This document shows positions 1 to 8,413 of a DNA stretch of 64,000 bases, piece after piece. Origin of the DNA: Vicinamibacteria bacterium (GTDB lineage Bacteria > Acidobacteriota > Vicinamibacteria > Vicinamibacterales > UBA8438); assembly GCA_022820825.1 (NCBI GenBank), contig JAJEEU010000028.1, positions 1 through 64,000 on the forward strand. Reading direction: 5' to 3'. Numbering within the stretch: position 1 is the stretch's first letter; each line of letters starts with the position of its first letter. The position numbers and the translations under genes are program-made. The notes beneath the pieces are model-generated. The model was not told the origin of the DNA. It saw only the letters and a list, made by a program, of their open reading frames with translations, and did no database searches.

Positions 1-85
1 TGCGACCCGCAATGCCGGCAGCACGACGCTCCTCAGGAAAATGTTCCCGAATGCGCTCCCACTGCTCGTCGGTCAGCTTCACCAT
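1..85 (-). CDS. IS5-family transposase, N-terminal fragment cut by window edge
   Basis: Reading leftwards from the ATG at 83-85 the frame gives MVKLTDEQWERIREHFPEE and continues with RRAAGIAGR to the window edge. This is the typical start of IS5-family (DUF4096 then DDE) transposases, where the LTDEQWE stretch opens the insertion-element domain. A second ATG at 89-91 would add two residues. Only about 28 residues are visible, so the catalytic DDE part and the intactness of the element cannot be judged. The family assignment is from recall. Confidence 0.7.
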   Translation of the reverse strand, partial: MVKLTDEQWERIREHFPEERRAAGIAGR

Positions 86-137
86 CAACATGCAGCATAG
101 CGCATCTCAATGCTTGCTTCAATTTTGAGATAGGTTC
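1..137 (-). mobile_element. End of an IS5-type insertion sequence (continues beyond window)
   Basis: On the minus strand the first bases of a transposase gene are preceded by a probable terminal inverted repeat, GAACCTATCTCAAAATT (complement of 121-137). The reading frame of the neighbouring gene runs into this element and stops at 33, so the element interrupts that gene. The boundary near 137/138 is inferred from where homology-like coding sequence ends. The other terminus and the target duplication lie outside the window. Confidence 0.6.
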
Positions 138-1259
138 TAGCGTTTCCGCCATCTCAGCCAGTTCGTTCTTCGGAAGGGACAGCACCGTGTCTACCACTGG
201 AGTAATCTGCTCACTCTTTATGTAAGCCTCCAGTTCATTCTGCAGCTGCTCTTCAGCAGACCGCAGGATTCCCTCAAGGGCATCTCGGATGTTGTTACGT
301 TGCTCCGATGTCATCCCGCCATCGGCTGCATCTTCGACGATCGCACTTGGAAGCACTTCAGACATACGGTGGATAAAATTGTAGATTGTTGCTTTTATCG
401 CGGGACTGATACCTTCCATGAACGTCGAAACCATCTCCGTTTGCGCAAAGGGGAAGATCCCGCCTTTTTCATGCCCGTCGATGGCAATGCGAAAGTGGTG
501 GTGTGGCTTACCAGCCATGACACCTCGGACATCGTGTTGGACGAGCATCGGGCAGACATCGTCCGTGCCAAACCCAGTGAAGACCATTCCGCAATCGGAT
601 ACAACCGATCGGATGTTGAGCAATGTTCGCGCGACCAGTTGCCTCAAGAGAACGCGCTGGTCGTCACTAAATGGTGTTTGCTCAAAAACCCGGTTAGCGA
701 CACTGTCAATGGCCTCTGAATGCTCCGCCGACACCAACGGTACGTCCGTGCGGTCGGCAGAAGTAAGCAGTTCTTCTCCTTCAACTGCTTGGCGATGTTG
801 CTCAAGTAAAACCGTCAGTTCCTCCTTGAGGGCGCCCTCAGAGATCTCACCGTCAGCCTCAATACGGGCTTTCACCCGAGTGTCGAGATCTTGTTTAACT
901 CTGGACAAGAAGCGGAAGGAACCCCGGCGAACGAACCGATCCTGCCGGTCTTTTGGAAACAAGTGAGCGCTGGCACCAAGGAACTCCAGGAAGGAGTCAG
1001 CGTACTCCTGCAAGCTCTTAAAGGCATCTTGCCCAAGTTGCTCTCGGAACACCTTAACGGCGGTTTCCACCGGCAGTCCCCCGAGTTCCGCACTGCCATA
1101 GATCATCACGCCAACGGGCTCATGTTTCGATAGCGTGAATAGCTTGTTGACAGTGTTGTAGATTTTAGGAACTCGATTGGTCCTATCCGAGACCGTGACA
1201 GCACTGTCGGCCGCGAGCGCAACGGCCTGACTATTCAGAATCGCAATCTCCGCAGTCAT
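33..1259 (-). CDS. Proteasome-beta-like Ntn-hydrolase, 3' end replaced by IS sequence
   Basis: The protein starts MTAEIAILNSQAVALAADSA. If Met1 is removed, Thr becomes residue 1 and the Asp of ALAADS becomes residue 17, matching the Thr1/Asp17 layout of proteasome beta and HslV subunits. The lysine of NKLF (mature residue 38) or of PKIY (31) could serve as the catalytic Lys, and GSAE resembles the glycine-rich substrate-loop region. The family is usually called hypothetical. The genuine gene spans about 138-1259 and ends near residues NELAEMAETL. The last 35 or so residues (33-137) come from out-of-frame IS5 DNA, so the natural C-terminus is missing and the product may be nonfunctional. No partner genes are visible upstream. 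Confidence 0.6.
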   Translation of the reverse strand: MTAEIAILNSQAVALAADSAVTVSDRTNRVPKIYNTVNKLFTLSKHEPVGVMIYGSAELGGLPVETAVKVFREQLGQDAFKSLQEYADSFLEFLGASAHLFPKDRQDRFVRRGSFRFLSRVKQDLDTRVKARIEADGEISEGALKEELTVLLEQHRQAVEGEELLTSADRTDVPLVSAEHSEAIDSVANRVFEQTPFSDDQRVLLRQLVARTLLNIRSVVSDCGMVFTGFGTDDVCPMLVQHDVRGVMAGKPHHHFRIAIDGHEKGGIFPFAQTEMVSTFMEGISPAIKATIYNFIHRMSEVLPSAIVEDAADGGMTSEQRNNIRDALEGILRSAEEQLQNELEAYIKSEQITPVVDTVLSLPKNELAEMAETLEPISKLKQALRCAMLHVDGEADRRAVGAHSGTFS

Positions 1260-1293
1260 CTCTCAAAGATCATACCTGGAGCCACCCCCACAC

Positions 1294-1419
1294 TCACCAG
1301 GTGACGCCCTTCTGTTCTCCGGGGGAGAGCGGACGGTGGGACAGGCGGTACTCGCCCAGCGCGCGAACGAGATGCGCGCCCGTTTCTCGTTGTTGCCCGG
1401 CGGCATCTTCTTCGTCCAT
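1294..1419 (-). CDS. Short hypothetical protein or gene remnant
   Basis: A 41-residue frame starts MDEEDAAGQQRETGAHLVRA and ends PLSPGEQKGVTW. The ending resembles, from recall, the C-terminus of a small family of conserved hypothetical proteins that often lie next to toxin-antitoxin genes. The frame is open for only five codons upstream of the ATG (1417-1419) and has no convincing ribosome-binding site, so it may be the surviving 3' end of a decayed gene. It lies just downstream of the RHH antitoxin on the same strand. Confidence 0.3.
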   Translation of the reverse strand: MDEEDAAGQQRETGAHLVRALGEYRLSHRPLSPGEQKGVTW

Positions 1420-1487
1420 CCAGGACTGAAGAAATCATACGAGATCCGAGGCGTGGGCGTGCCGCGGCAAGCGCCGATCCGGGAGTC

Positions 1488-1697
1488 TCACATCGCCTCG
1501 TTGAGCGGCACGGTGCCGGACTGTCCTGTTCTAAGGTCGTTGAGCCGCTGCTCGGCGATGTGCAGATCCTCCTGGTCGTCCAGATACTCCTGAACGCCCT
1601 CGACCATGCAGGAAGCCTGGTTGCGGCCGGTGCGGTCAGCCAACTGCTGGAGGCGTCTATCGACATCCTCAGGCAGGTCGAGCGAGACGACGCCCAT
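1488..1697 (-). CDS. RHH (CopG/RelB-like) antitoxin, apparently orphan
   Basis: The 69-residue protein has a short beta strand (VSLDLPEDV) followed by two helices (RRLQQLADRTGRNQASCMVE and a linker into EGVQEYLDDQED). This is the ribbon-helix-helix DNA-binding fold of CopG/RelB-type antitoxins. The C-terminal ending TVPLNEAM looks shortened compared with the usual extended toxin-binding tail. A GGAG motif sits about 8 bases before the ATG. No RelE/ParE toxin frame follows, only the short frame at 1294-1419, so the system looks decayed. Confidence 0.6.
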   Translation of the reverse strand: MGVVSLDLPEDVDRRLQQLADRTGRNQASCMVEGVQEYLDDQEDLHIAEQRLNDLRTGQSGTVPLNEAM

Positions 1698-1869
1698 GGT
1701 GAGTTCTCCAGTGTGTCAAGCGCAAGAACTCGCGCTGAACCTCAGTATCTCACACCGGTCGGCGTGCCCGGGCGGGCGGTTTTCTCTCCTGCCCAGCCGG
1801 GGTTTGACGCACCAGAACGAATGGACTACCCTGCCGGTCATACCGCTCGCCTTACACGGGGAGGGATTC

Positions 1870-4800
1870 ATGCCTCGCATCGTGAAGCTGACGTTCATCG
1901 TTCTGGGCATCGCCGCGCTGGTTCCGGCGGCCGCCTCAGCCCAGGACGCCGCAAGCATCGCAGGAGCCGTCACGGATACGACCGGAGGTGTGCTGCCGGG
2001 CGTGACGGTCGTCGCGTCGAGCCCGGCCCTGATTGAAGGGTCGCGCACGGTCGTCACCGACGGGGCCGGCGCGTACCGCATTGTCAGCCTCCGGCCGGGC
2101 ACCTACAGCGTGACGTTCACGCTGCCCGGGTTCAGCACCGTCGTGCGCGAGGGGGTCGAGCTGGAGGGTTCGTTCGCCGCCGCGGTGGACGTGCAACTGT
2201 CCGTCGGCAGCGTCGAGGAGACCGTGACGGTCACCGGCGCCGCGCCGATCGTGGACGTCCAGCAGGCCCAGCAGCAGGAGGTATTCGACTCGGACGTGCT
2301 CGACGCCATCCCGACGGGCCGCACCGTCCAGAACGTGGCCGTCCTCGTGCCCGCCGTGGTCTCCAGCCAGCCGAGCGGGGTCGGCGGAACCGACCTTCTG
2401 GACCTGGCGCAACTGTCGGTGCACGGCGGCGAGACCGACGACTTCCGCATCCAGAGCGACGGCTTCATCCTGGGCAACGCGTACCAGTCGTACAACGGCT
2501 TCGTCCCGAACCTGGGCGCGACCGCCGAGACGACGGTCAACACCGCGGGCGCGGGATCCGACTGGTGGGGCAGCGGCGTCGTGCTGAACGTCATCCCCAA
2601 GGAAGGCGGCAACGACTACAGCGGCGAGATATTCGTCACCGGCGCGACCAGCGACTTCCAGAGCGACAACCTGACCGACCGGATCGTGGAAAGGGGACTG
2701 TCCTCGGCCAACTCGCTCAAGGACACCTACGACATCAACCCGTCGTACGGCGGGCCGATCGTGCAGGACAAGCTGTGGTTCTACGCGTCCGGACGGTTCA
2801 CCCAGTCGCGCATGTTCGCCGGCGGGACGTACTACAACAAGAACGCGGACGACCCGAACAACTTCTTCTACGAGCCCGACTTCGACCGCCAGGCATTCCA
2901 CGGCAACTGGTCCAATTCCGCCAGCACCCGCTTCACCTGGCAGGCCAGCGAACGGAACAAGATCGGGATTTCCTACGAGTACCAACGGGCCTGCAAGTGC
3001 GGCCAGACCGGCTTCGGCACCGGCGGCTGGGGCGCCAACAACCTGGTCACGCCGGAGGGGGCGTACGACGCCACCTACCCCGACACCTGGTCGGGGACGG
3101 TGACGTGGACGGCCCCGATCAGCAACCGCGTGCTGCTGGAAGTGGGCTTCATGGCCCGCAACGAGAAGAACGGCTCCAGCGGCCCGCGGCCGCCGGCGGA
3201 CGATCCGGTCCACGACTTCATCCCGGTGTACGACTACGGCACCAACTACGCGTACAACGGGCGGTTGCCGGTCGTCAGCACGATCTGGTCGTTCTTCTCG
3301 TCGACCGTTCCGCAGGCGCGCGCGTCGCTCTCGTACGTGACGGGCAGCCACTCGTTCAAGTTCGGGTTCACCCACCTGTACGCCAAGACGGACCGCTACG
3401 ACACCGACAACAACCACAACCTCCGCTACGGCGTCGTCAGCGGGCTGGGTGGGCTGTTCGGGCTGCCGCTCGCGCCGAACTATCCGTTGCCGGTCCTCTT
3501 GTTCCAGTCCGCCGCGCCCTATCCGGAGAACACGCGGCAATCCGAGACCGGCATCTACGCGCAGGACGTATGGACGCTGGGGCAACTGACGCTCAACCTC
3601 GGCGTGCGCTTCGACCGCTATCGCACGACGCATCCGTCCATGTACTTCGGGCCCGGCCCGCTCACGCCCAACCGCGACTTCACCACGCCCGACATCGACC
3701 ACTTCAACCAGAAGGACATCACGCCGCGGGTCTCGGCCGTATACGACCTGTTCGGCACCGGCCGCACGGCCCTCAAGGTCAGCATGAACAAGTACGTGCG
3801 GGGGCATTCCATCGACATCTGGGACGGCAACCCGGCGGAGCTGATCACGCGCAATCCGCTGCGCACCTGGCACGACGGCAACTTCAACTTCGTCCCCGAC
3901 TGCGACCTGACGAGCCCGCTGGCCCAGGGTCCGCCCAACTTCGCGGCCTACTTCCTGGGCGTGGACTTCTGCGGATCGATTCCCAGCGACTGGGGCCAGG
4001 CCAACTACGTGCCCAACACGCGGTTCAATCCCGACACCATCTCGGGCTGGGGCAACCGCGGCTGGAACTGGGAGTTTTCGGCCGGCGTGCAGCACGAGCT
4101 GGTCGAAGGCATTTCGGTGGACGTCGCCTGGTTCCGCAAGGTCTACGGCAACCTGCTGGCGATCACGAACGAGGCGCTCGGCCAGGACGGCTACGACCAG
4201 TACTACCTGACGGCGCCGACCCACGAGGGTCTGCCCGGGGGCGGCGGCTACGAGGTCGGCCCGCTGCTCGACCCCAAGCCGGAATCGATCGCCGGGGGAT
4301 TCCCGATCTCCAACTACCAGACCTTCGCGAGTGACTTCGGGGACTCCTTCCAGCACTGGAACGGCGTGGACGTGAACCTGAACGCCCGCATGCAGAATGG
4401 CCTTTCGCTGGCCGGCGGCTTCAGCACCGGCCGCGCATCCATGAACGACTGCGACGTCGTCAACAACACGGGGCCGGCGGTGTCGTTCTCGCTCGGCCGC
4501 CCGGCCGCGGGCTCGACCGCATCGCACCTGCTGCACTGCGACATCAAGGGCAACTTCCTGACCAATGTGAAGGCCTACGGCGCATACATCATCCCGCGCA
4601 TCGACGTGCAGCTTTCAGGAACGTTCCAGAGCATTCCCGGTCCGCTCATCGAGGCGGACGTGACCTTCGCTGGAGCGCAAATCACGTCCGCGCTCGGCCG
4701 GCCGCCATCGGAAGGCGGCGACGTCGAAGTGCAGGTGGTGCCCCTGGACGCGCTCACGTCGAGTCCGCGGGGCGGCACCGGCGCGGGCTCGCTGTACGGC

Positions 4801-5004
4801 GAGCGGCTGCACCAGTTCGACTTCCGCGTCGGCAAGATCTTCGAGTTCGGCGGCACGCGCACCGCGATCAACCTGGACATCTACAACATGTTCAACTCGG
4901 ACGCGATCGTGAACGAGAATCCCACGTTCGGCGCGAACTACCGGGACGTCCGGCGGATTCTCATGGCGCGCATCTTCAAGATCAGCGCGTCGTTCGGTTT
5001 TTAA
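1870..5004 (+). CDS. TonB-dependent receptor with CarboxypepD_reg N-terminal domain
   Basis: This 1044-residue protein has a Sec signal peptide (residues 1-24, ending AASAQ) and a carboxypeptidase-regulatory-like beta-sandwich (about 28-105, DTTGGVLPGVTVVASSPALI). A TonB plug and a long outer-membrane beta-barrel follow, ending in a terminal Phe (ISASFGF) as expected for BAM recognition. It belongs to the Oar-like receptors abundant in Acidobacteriota, which import large or scarce substrates; the substrate is unknown. The start at 1870 is preferred over upstream in-frame starts because of the adjacent signal peptide and a GGGAGG motif 5 bases before the ATG. It is a paralogue of the receptor at 56314-59457, and a strong terminator follows at 5031. 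Confidence 0.88.
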   Translation: MPRIVKLTFIVLGIAALVPAAASAQDAASIAGAVTDTTGGVLPGVTVVASSPALIEGSRTVVTDGAGAYRIVSLRPGTYSVTFTLPGFSTVVREGVELEGSFAAAVDVQLSVGSVEETVTVTGAAPIVDVQQAQQQEVFDSDVLDAIPTGRTVQNVAVLVPAVVSSQPSGVGGTDLLDLAQLSVHGGETDDFRIQSDGFILGNAYQSYNGFVPNLGATAETTVNTAGAGSDWWGSGVVLNVIPKEGGNDYSGEIFVTGATSDFQSDNLTDRIVERGLSSANSLKDTYDINPSYGGPIVQDKLWFYASGRFTQSRMFAGGTYYNKNADDPNNFFYEPDFDRQAFHGNWSNSASTRFTWQASERNKIGISYEYQRACKCGQTGFGTGGWGANNLVTPEGAYDATYPDTWSGTVTWTAPISNRVLLEVGFMARNEKNGSSGPRPPADDPVHDFIPVYDYGTNYAYNGRLPVVSTIWSFFSSTVPQARASLSYVTGSHSFKFGFTHLYAKTDRYDTDNNHNLRYGVVSGLGGLFGLPLAPNYPLPVLLFQSAAPYPENTRQSETGIYAQDVWTLGQLTLNLGVRFDRYRTTHPSMYFGPGPLTPNRDFTTPDIDHFNQKDITPRVSAVYDLFGTGRTALKVSMNKYVRGHSIDIWDGNPAELITRNPLRTWHDGNFNFVPDCDLTSPLAQGPPNFAAYFLGVDFCGSIPSDWGQANYVPNTRFNPDTISGWGNRGWNWEFSAGVQHELVEGISVDVAWFRKVYGNLLAITNEALGQDGYDQYYLTAPTHEGLPGGGGYEVGPLLDPKPESIAGGFPISNYQTFASDFGDSFQHWNGVDVNLNARMQNGLSLAGGFSTGRASMNDCDVVNNTGPAVSFSLGRPAAGSTASHLLHCDIKGNFLTNVKAYGAYIIPRIDVQLSGTFQSIPGPLIEADVTFAGAQITSALGRPPSEGGDVEVQVVPLDALTSSPRGGTGAGSLYGERLHQFDFRVGKIFEFGGTRTAINLDIYNMFNSDAIVNENPTFGANYRDVRRILMARIFKISASFGF

Positions 5005-5030
5005 CTCCGCCTCCGCGGGTTGGAGCACCA

Positions 5031-5072
5031 AGGGGCCCTGCTCCCGGACATGGGGGCGGGGCCTCTTTTTTT
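5031..5072 (+). terminator. Rho-independent terminator after the TonB receptor gene
   Basis: A 15-base-pair stem with a few G-U pairs is formed by AGGGGCCCTGCTCCC (5031-5045) and GGGGGCGGGGCCTCT (5052-5066), with a six-base loop. It runs directly into a T tract (5066-5072). It lies 27 bases after the stop codon and separates the receptor from the next gene. Confidence 0.85.
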
Positions 5073-5085
5073 GCCCGAATGGTGC

Positions 5086-5091
5086 GATACT
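5086..5091 (+). promoter_or_regulatory. Possible -10 element (GATACT) for the heme/FG-GAP gene
   Basis: GATACT lies 13 bases before the ATG at 5105 and just after the terminator. It would give a leader of only about 6-7 bases. No clear -35 is visible, so support is weak and comes mainly from similar spacings before other genes in the window. Confidence 0.3.
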
Positions 5092-5104
5092 GCCGCGTGA
5101 CGCC

Positions 5105-6721
5105 ATGCGGACTCCTCGCACGCTGACGCTCGCCGCGGTCTCGCTGGGCGTCTGCCTCACGATCGGCGCCGCGCCGCCTGCATCCGCGCAGGGCAACCAG
5201 GACGGCGAACTCCAGGGCCGTATGGAGCGCGGACGGCAGCTCGCGGCGCGGCACTGCTCCGCGTGTCACCTGGAGCCGGATCCCGACATTCTTCCCAGGC
5301 AGAGCTGGCGCACGGCTCTCGGCTACATGGGTTTCCTGCTCGGCATGCGGAACGTGGACTACCTCGAAGGCGACCCGCCGGTTGGACGGGCCTCCGTCCT
5401 GGCCAGGCGCGACATCCTGGTGCGGGAAGACGCCATCCCGGACAGCCCGGCGCTGTCGGAGCGCGATTGGGAGGCGCTGCGCCGCTACTACGTGGAGAGC
5501 GCCCCGGAGGCGCCCCTGCCGCAGGAGAACAAGCCTCCGCTGGAGTGGGAGCTGTCCCGCTTCCGTGTCGTGGAATCCGACTACCGCGTCCCGGGCGCCG
5601 TGACCACGCTGGTGCATGTCCGGCCGGAAACCGGCGAGGCGTACATCGGCGACAGCGCGTTGAACACCCTGACCGTGCTCGGCGAAGGCGGGCAGATCAA
5701 GCTCGCCGGACAGCGGCCCGCCACCAACATCTATCCGATCGATATCGTATTCACGGGCGAGCGGGCCTACGTCGGCTCCATCGGCGACCTCGACGCCAGC
5801 CGGCCCACCGAGGATCGCCTGGCCCACATCAGTACACTGGAGCTGGTGGACGGCGGCATCGAAGGCGCTCCGGCGTCAGTCGTCGTCGGCGGCCTGTACC
5901 GCATGGCCGACATGGCGGTCGCCGACGTGAACGGCGACGGCCGCCTGGACTTCGTGGCCTGCGGCTTCGGCCACGTGACAGGCCGCACGTCGTGGTTCGA
6001 GGCCCGCGCCGACGGCAGCTACGAGGAGCACGTTCTCATCCCCCGCGCCGGCGGCGTGAAGGTGGAGGTGGCCGATTTCAACGGCGACGGCCGGCTCGAC
6101 ATCGCGGTGCTGATCGCCGAATCGCGCGAGGCGTTCTACATCCTGATCAACACGGGCGACGGTCGATTCGAGCGCCGGGAGATCTTCGAGACGCAGCCGG
6201 CCTACGGCCATACCTACTTCGAGCTGCAGGACTTCAACGACGACGGCCTGGACGATCTGCTCGTCGTCAACGGCGACAACGTCGACTCGGATCCCTACAA
6301 CACCCGCAAGCGCTACCAGGGCGTGCGGGTCTACCTGAACCGCGGCGGCCTGCGGTTCGACGAGGCGTACTTCTATCCGCTGTACGGGGCCTTCATCGCC
6401 AGGTCGGCGGACTTCGACAACGACGGCGACCGGGACATCGCCGCCATTTCGTACTTCCCCGACTTCTCCGCGGTGTTGCGGGAGTCGTTCGTGTACCTGG
6501 AGAACCAGGGCGGCCTGGAGTTCACCGCGTCCACCAGCCGCGAGCTGGCGCGCGGCCGGTGGATGACGATGGACGCCGGCGACATCGACGGCGACGGGGA
6601 TGTTGATGTCGTCCTTGGCGGCGCGTACCTGCAGCTCGGGATGCTCATGCACCTCGACCTGTTCACCGAGCTGCGGGAGACCGGCCCGGCGGTGCTGCTG
6701 CTGGAGAATACGCTCCACTGA
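5105..6721 (+). CDS. Secreted c-type heme protein with FG-GAP/VCBS repeat propeller
   Basis: This 538-residue protein has a signal peptide (1-29) and one heme-c motif CSACH (C51, C54, H55) with candidate axial Met at 75 or 81. FG-GAP/VCBS-type repeats follow, carrying Ca-binding loops such as DVNGDGRLD, DFNGDGRLD, DFNDDGLDD, DFDNDGDRD and DIDGDGDVD. The repeats should form an integrin-like beta-propeller in the periplasm. The next gene, 26 bases downstream, encodes a UnbU/RnfD-like membrane protein. Secreted FG-GAP (UnbV-like) and UnbU genes are known neighbours in enediyne loci and elsewhere, so the two probably act together. Heme attached to the propeller suggests electron transfer; the substrate is unknown. 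Confidence 0.75.
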   Translation: MRTPRTLTLAAVSLGVCLTIGAAPPASAQGNQDGELQGRMERGRQLAARHCSACHLEPDPDILPRQSWRTALGYMGFLLGMRNVDYLEGDPPVGRASVLARRDILVREDAIPDSPALSERDWEALRRYYVESAPEAPLPQENKPPLEWELSRFRVVESDYRVPGAVTTLVHVRPETGEAYIGDSALNTLTVLGEGGQIKLAGQRPATNIYPIDIVFTGERAYVGSIGDLDASRPTEDRLAHISTLELVDGGIEGAPASVVVGGLYRMADMAVADVNGDGRLDFVACGFGHVTGRTSWFEARADGSYEEHVLIPRAGGVKVEVADFNGDGRLDIAVLIAESREAFYILINTGDGRFERREIFETQPAYGHTYFELQDFNDDGLDDLLVVNGDNVDSDPYNTRKRYQGVRVYLNRGGLRFDEAYFYPLYGAFIARSADFDNDGDRDIAAISYFPDFSAVLRESFVYLENQGGLEFTASTSRELARGRWMTMDAGDIDGDGDVDVVLGGAYLQLGMLMHLDLFTELRETGPAVLLLENTLH

Positions 6722-6747
6722 GCCCGGCCCCTCGGAATGCCTGGACG

Positions 6748-8367
6748 ATGACCGCTCGGAAGAAGAGACGCGAGCCGCCGGCGCCGGTCAACCACCACCC
6801 TGCGAAGCGTATAGACAGATCCCGGCTGATCCTGTCGTTGCCGTTCGCCTGCGCCGCGGGCCTGGCGGCGATGGTGCTGCTGCCGGAAGTGGCGCCCGGC
6901 GCGCGGCTGTACTGGTCGCTGTGCGGCGCCGCGGGCTTTCTGGCCGCCTGGAGCGTGCTGCTGGCCGCCAGGCAGATCCGCAAGCCGCGGACGCTTGCCG
7001 TCGACATCATCCTCCGCCGCCAGCACTACGTCCAGGCGCTCGCGCAGGCGTCGATCTTCCTGTACTGGGGGTGGTACTGGCGCGAGGTCTATGACTCGGC
7101 GCACCTGATCGCGGCGCAGCTCCTGTTCGCGTACGCTTTCGACACGCTGCTGGCGCTCTCGCGCCGCGACAACCACACGCTCGGGTTCGGCCCGGTGCCG
7201 GTCGTCTTCAGCATCAACCTGTTCCTGTGGTTCAAGCCGGACTGGTTCTACCTGCAGTTCGTGCTGATCGCGGCCGGGTTCGCGGCCAAGGAGCTGATCC
7301 GCTGGAACAAGGACGGGCGGCGGGCGCACATCTTCAATCCGTCGTCGCTGCCGCTCGGCGTCTGCTCCCTCGTGCTGCTGCTTACCGGCACCTCCGGCAT
7401 CACGTGGGGCTACGAGATCGCGAACACGCTGAACTACGCGCCGCACATCTACCTGTTCATCTTCCTGGTCAGCCTGCCGGGGCAACTGCTGTTCGGCGTC
7501 ACCACGATGACCATGTCGGCGGTCGTCACGATGTACCTGTTCGGGCTGGCCTACTTCGCCTCCACCGGCATCTACTACTTCTTCGATTCGTACATCCCGA
7601 TCGCCGTGTTCCTCGGCATGCACCTGCTGTTCAACGACCCGTCCACGTCGCCGCGCACCGAGCTCGGGCGGATCCTGTTCGGCGTGCTGTACGCGGCGGG
7701 CGTCATTGCGCTCTATGCCGTGCTCGACCGCGCGACCATCCCGACCTTCTACGACAAGCTGCTGGCCGTGCCGGTCATGAACCTGCTGATCCAGGTGATC
7801 GACCGCCTGGCGCGGTCGCGCCCGCTGCGGCGCGTCGATCCGGCGGCGCTCGGACGCTCCCTCACCGGCCCGCGCCGCAACCTGCGCTACGTCGGCGTCT
7901 GGACCGCGATATTCATCGCCATGAGCACGGCACAGGGAGTCGGCGACCACCACCCCGGGCAGTGGGTGCCGTTCTGGCAGCAGGCGTGCACCGAGGGGCG
8001 CACGTACGGCTGCCGCAACCTGGGCAACCTGGTGTCGAACTACTGCCGCGCGCGTTCCGGATGGGCATGCAACGAGTTCGGCATCCTGATCAACCCGCGC
8101 CAGAACCCCGAGTTCGCCACGCGGGCGTTCCGGGAAGCGTGCGACCTCGGCTTCGAGCCCGGCTGCGCCAACCTGGACGAGCGCGCGTGGGGCGCGCCGC
8201 GCAGAACGGCGCCCGGAGTGGACGACTACCGCGTCGTCCTGCAGGGCAACAAGGGGCCGTTGCGCGACATGTCCGCGGCGGAGTTGTACAGTCTCGCCTG
8301 CGAGCAGGGGTTCGCCGACGGCTGCCGGCGGGCCGGCATCGCAGATACCGGAGTTGCCGCGCGGTAG
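6748..8367 (+). CDS. UnbU/RnfD-like polytopic membrane protein with Cys-rich Sel1 tail
   Basis: The first 365 or so residues of this 539-residue protein are strongly hydrophobic, with roughly eight to ten membrane segments. They carry motifs WGWYWREVYDS (108-117), HIFNPSS (194-200) and NDPSTSPRTELGR (296-308), which resemble the NqrB/RnfD family and, by recall, UnbU (E4) proteins of enediyne loci. The usual flavin-linking SGAT threonine motif is not evident. After about residue 410 a periplasmic-looking tail contains paired cysteines (ACDLGFEPGCANL, ACEQGFADGCRRAG) like disulfide-bonded Sel1/Hcp repeats. It follows the heme/FG-GAP gene and has a paralogue at 9375. Redox function is inferred. 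Confidence 0.65.
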   Translation: MTARKKRREPPAPVNHHPAKRIDRSRLILSLPFACAAGLAAMVLLPEVAPGARLYWSLCGAAGFLAAWSVLLAARQIRKPRTLAVDIILRRQHYVQALAQASIFLYWGWYWREVYDSAHLIAAQLLFAYAFDTLLALSRRDNHTLGFGPVPVVFSINLFLWFKPDWFYLQFVLIAAGFAAKELIRWNKDGRRAHIFNPSSLPLGVCSLVLLLTGTSGITWGYEIANTLNYAPHIYLFIFLVSLPGQLLFGVTTMTMSAVVTMYLFGLAYFASTGIYYFFDSYIPIAVFLGMHLLFNDPSTSPRTELGRILFGVLYAAGVIALYAVLDRATIPTFYDKLLAVPVMNLLIQVIDRLARSRPLRRVDPAALGRSLTGPRRNLRYVGVWTAIFIAMSTAQGVGDHHPGQWVPFWQQACTEGRTYGCRNLGNLVSNYCRARSGWACNEFGILINPRQNPEFATRAFREACDLGFEPGCANLDERAWGAPRRTAPGVDDYRVVLQGNKGPLRDMSAAELYSLACEQGFADGCRRAGIADTGVAAR

Positions 8368-8413
8368 CGGCGGCGCCGTCACGGCCCGATATCCGACGTC
8401 AAAGGAGATTCGC

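Noticed and set aside
1936-4536. Long minus-strand open frame opposite the TonB receptor
   Set aside because: It is Arg/Val/Gly-rich with no motifs and is fully antisense to a clear receptor gene; long shadow frames are expected at this GC content.
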